Below are positions 6,270-6,283 of a stretch of DNA of 6,283 nucleotides, one piece after another. Position 1 is the stretch's first letter. Each line of letters opens with the position of its first letter. The stretch is from an uncultured Oscillibacter sp. (GTDB taxonomy: Bacteria > Bacillota > Clostridia > Oscillospirales > Oscillospiraceae). Below the pieces are notes generated by a model. The model did not search any database, was not told where the DNA came from, and saw only the letters and a program-made list of their open reading frames with translations. The translations under genes and the position numbers were made by a program. Where the stretch lies: NCBI GenBank assembly GCA_937884915.1, contig CALAAN010000361.1:1-6283 (forward strand), in the 5' to 3' direction.

Positions 6270-6283
6270 GATCCCCCAAGAGA

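Overview
The window is a GC-rich stretch of ordinary bacterial housekeeping DNA. It holds five protein genes arranged as two divergent operons around one AT-richer promoter region. Gene content and order (a SpoU/TrmH-type rRNA methylase, then dprA, then topA), strong GGAGG ribosome-binding sites and sigma-A-like promoters point to a Firmicute. The high GC and GC-biased third codon positions suggest a gut-type Clostridia lineage such as Oscillospiraceae/Ruminococcaceae. That placement is inference from style and synteny, not from a database match.

Left half, minus strand (read from about 2975 down to 1): a 2'-O-ribose RNA methyltransferase (2179-2940), then dprA (945-2156), then topA (1-939, cut by the window edge after its first 313 codons, just past the catalytic tyrosine). 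Gaps are 22 and 5 bases, and the topA ribosome-binding site lies inside the end of dprA, so the three are very probably co-transcribed. The promoter is a TTGACA/TATAGT pair at 2982-3011. Products act on rRNA, incoming single-stranded DNA and DNA supercoiling.

Centre (2941-3139): 199 bases without a gene, with the leftward promoter and a rightward extended -10 promoter (TTTACA, 18 bases, TGG-TACACT).

Right half, plus strand: pepT, a tripeptide aminopeptidase (3140-4351), then a 599-residue three-domain Xaa-Pro aminopeptidase (4392-6191) 40 bases downstream. Both are cytoplasmic metallopeptidases by sequence and would complement each other in taking small peptides, including proline-containing ones, down to amino acids. 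The unit ends in a small hairpin followed by a long perfect palindrome (6228-6269) that looks like a bidirectional intrinsic terminator.

I found no mobile element, CRISPR array, tRNA, rRNA, toxin-antitoxin pair or defence gene. I do not see an undescribed system here. The findings are modest points about regulation and context.
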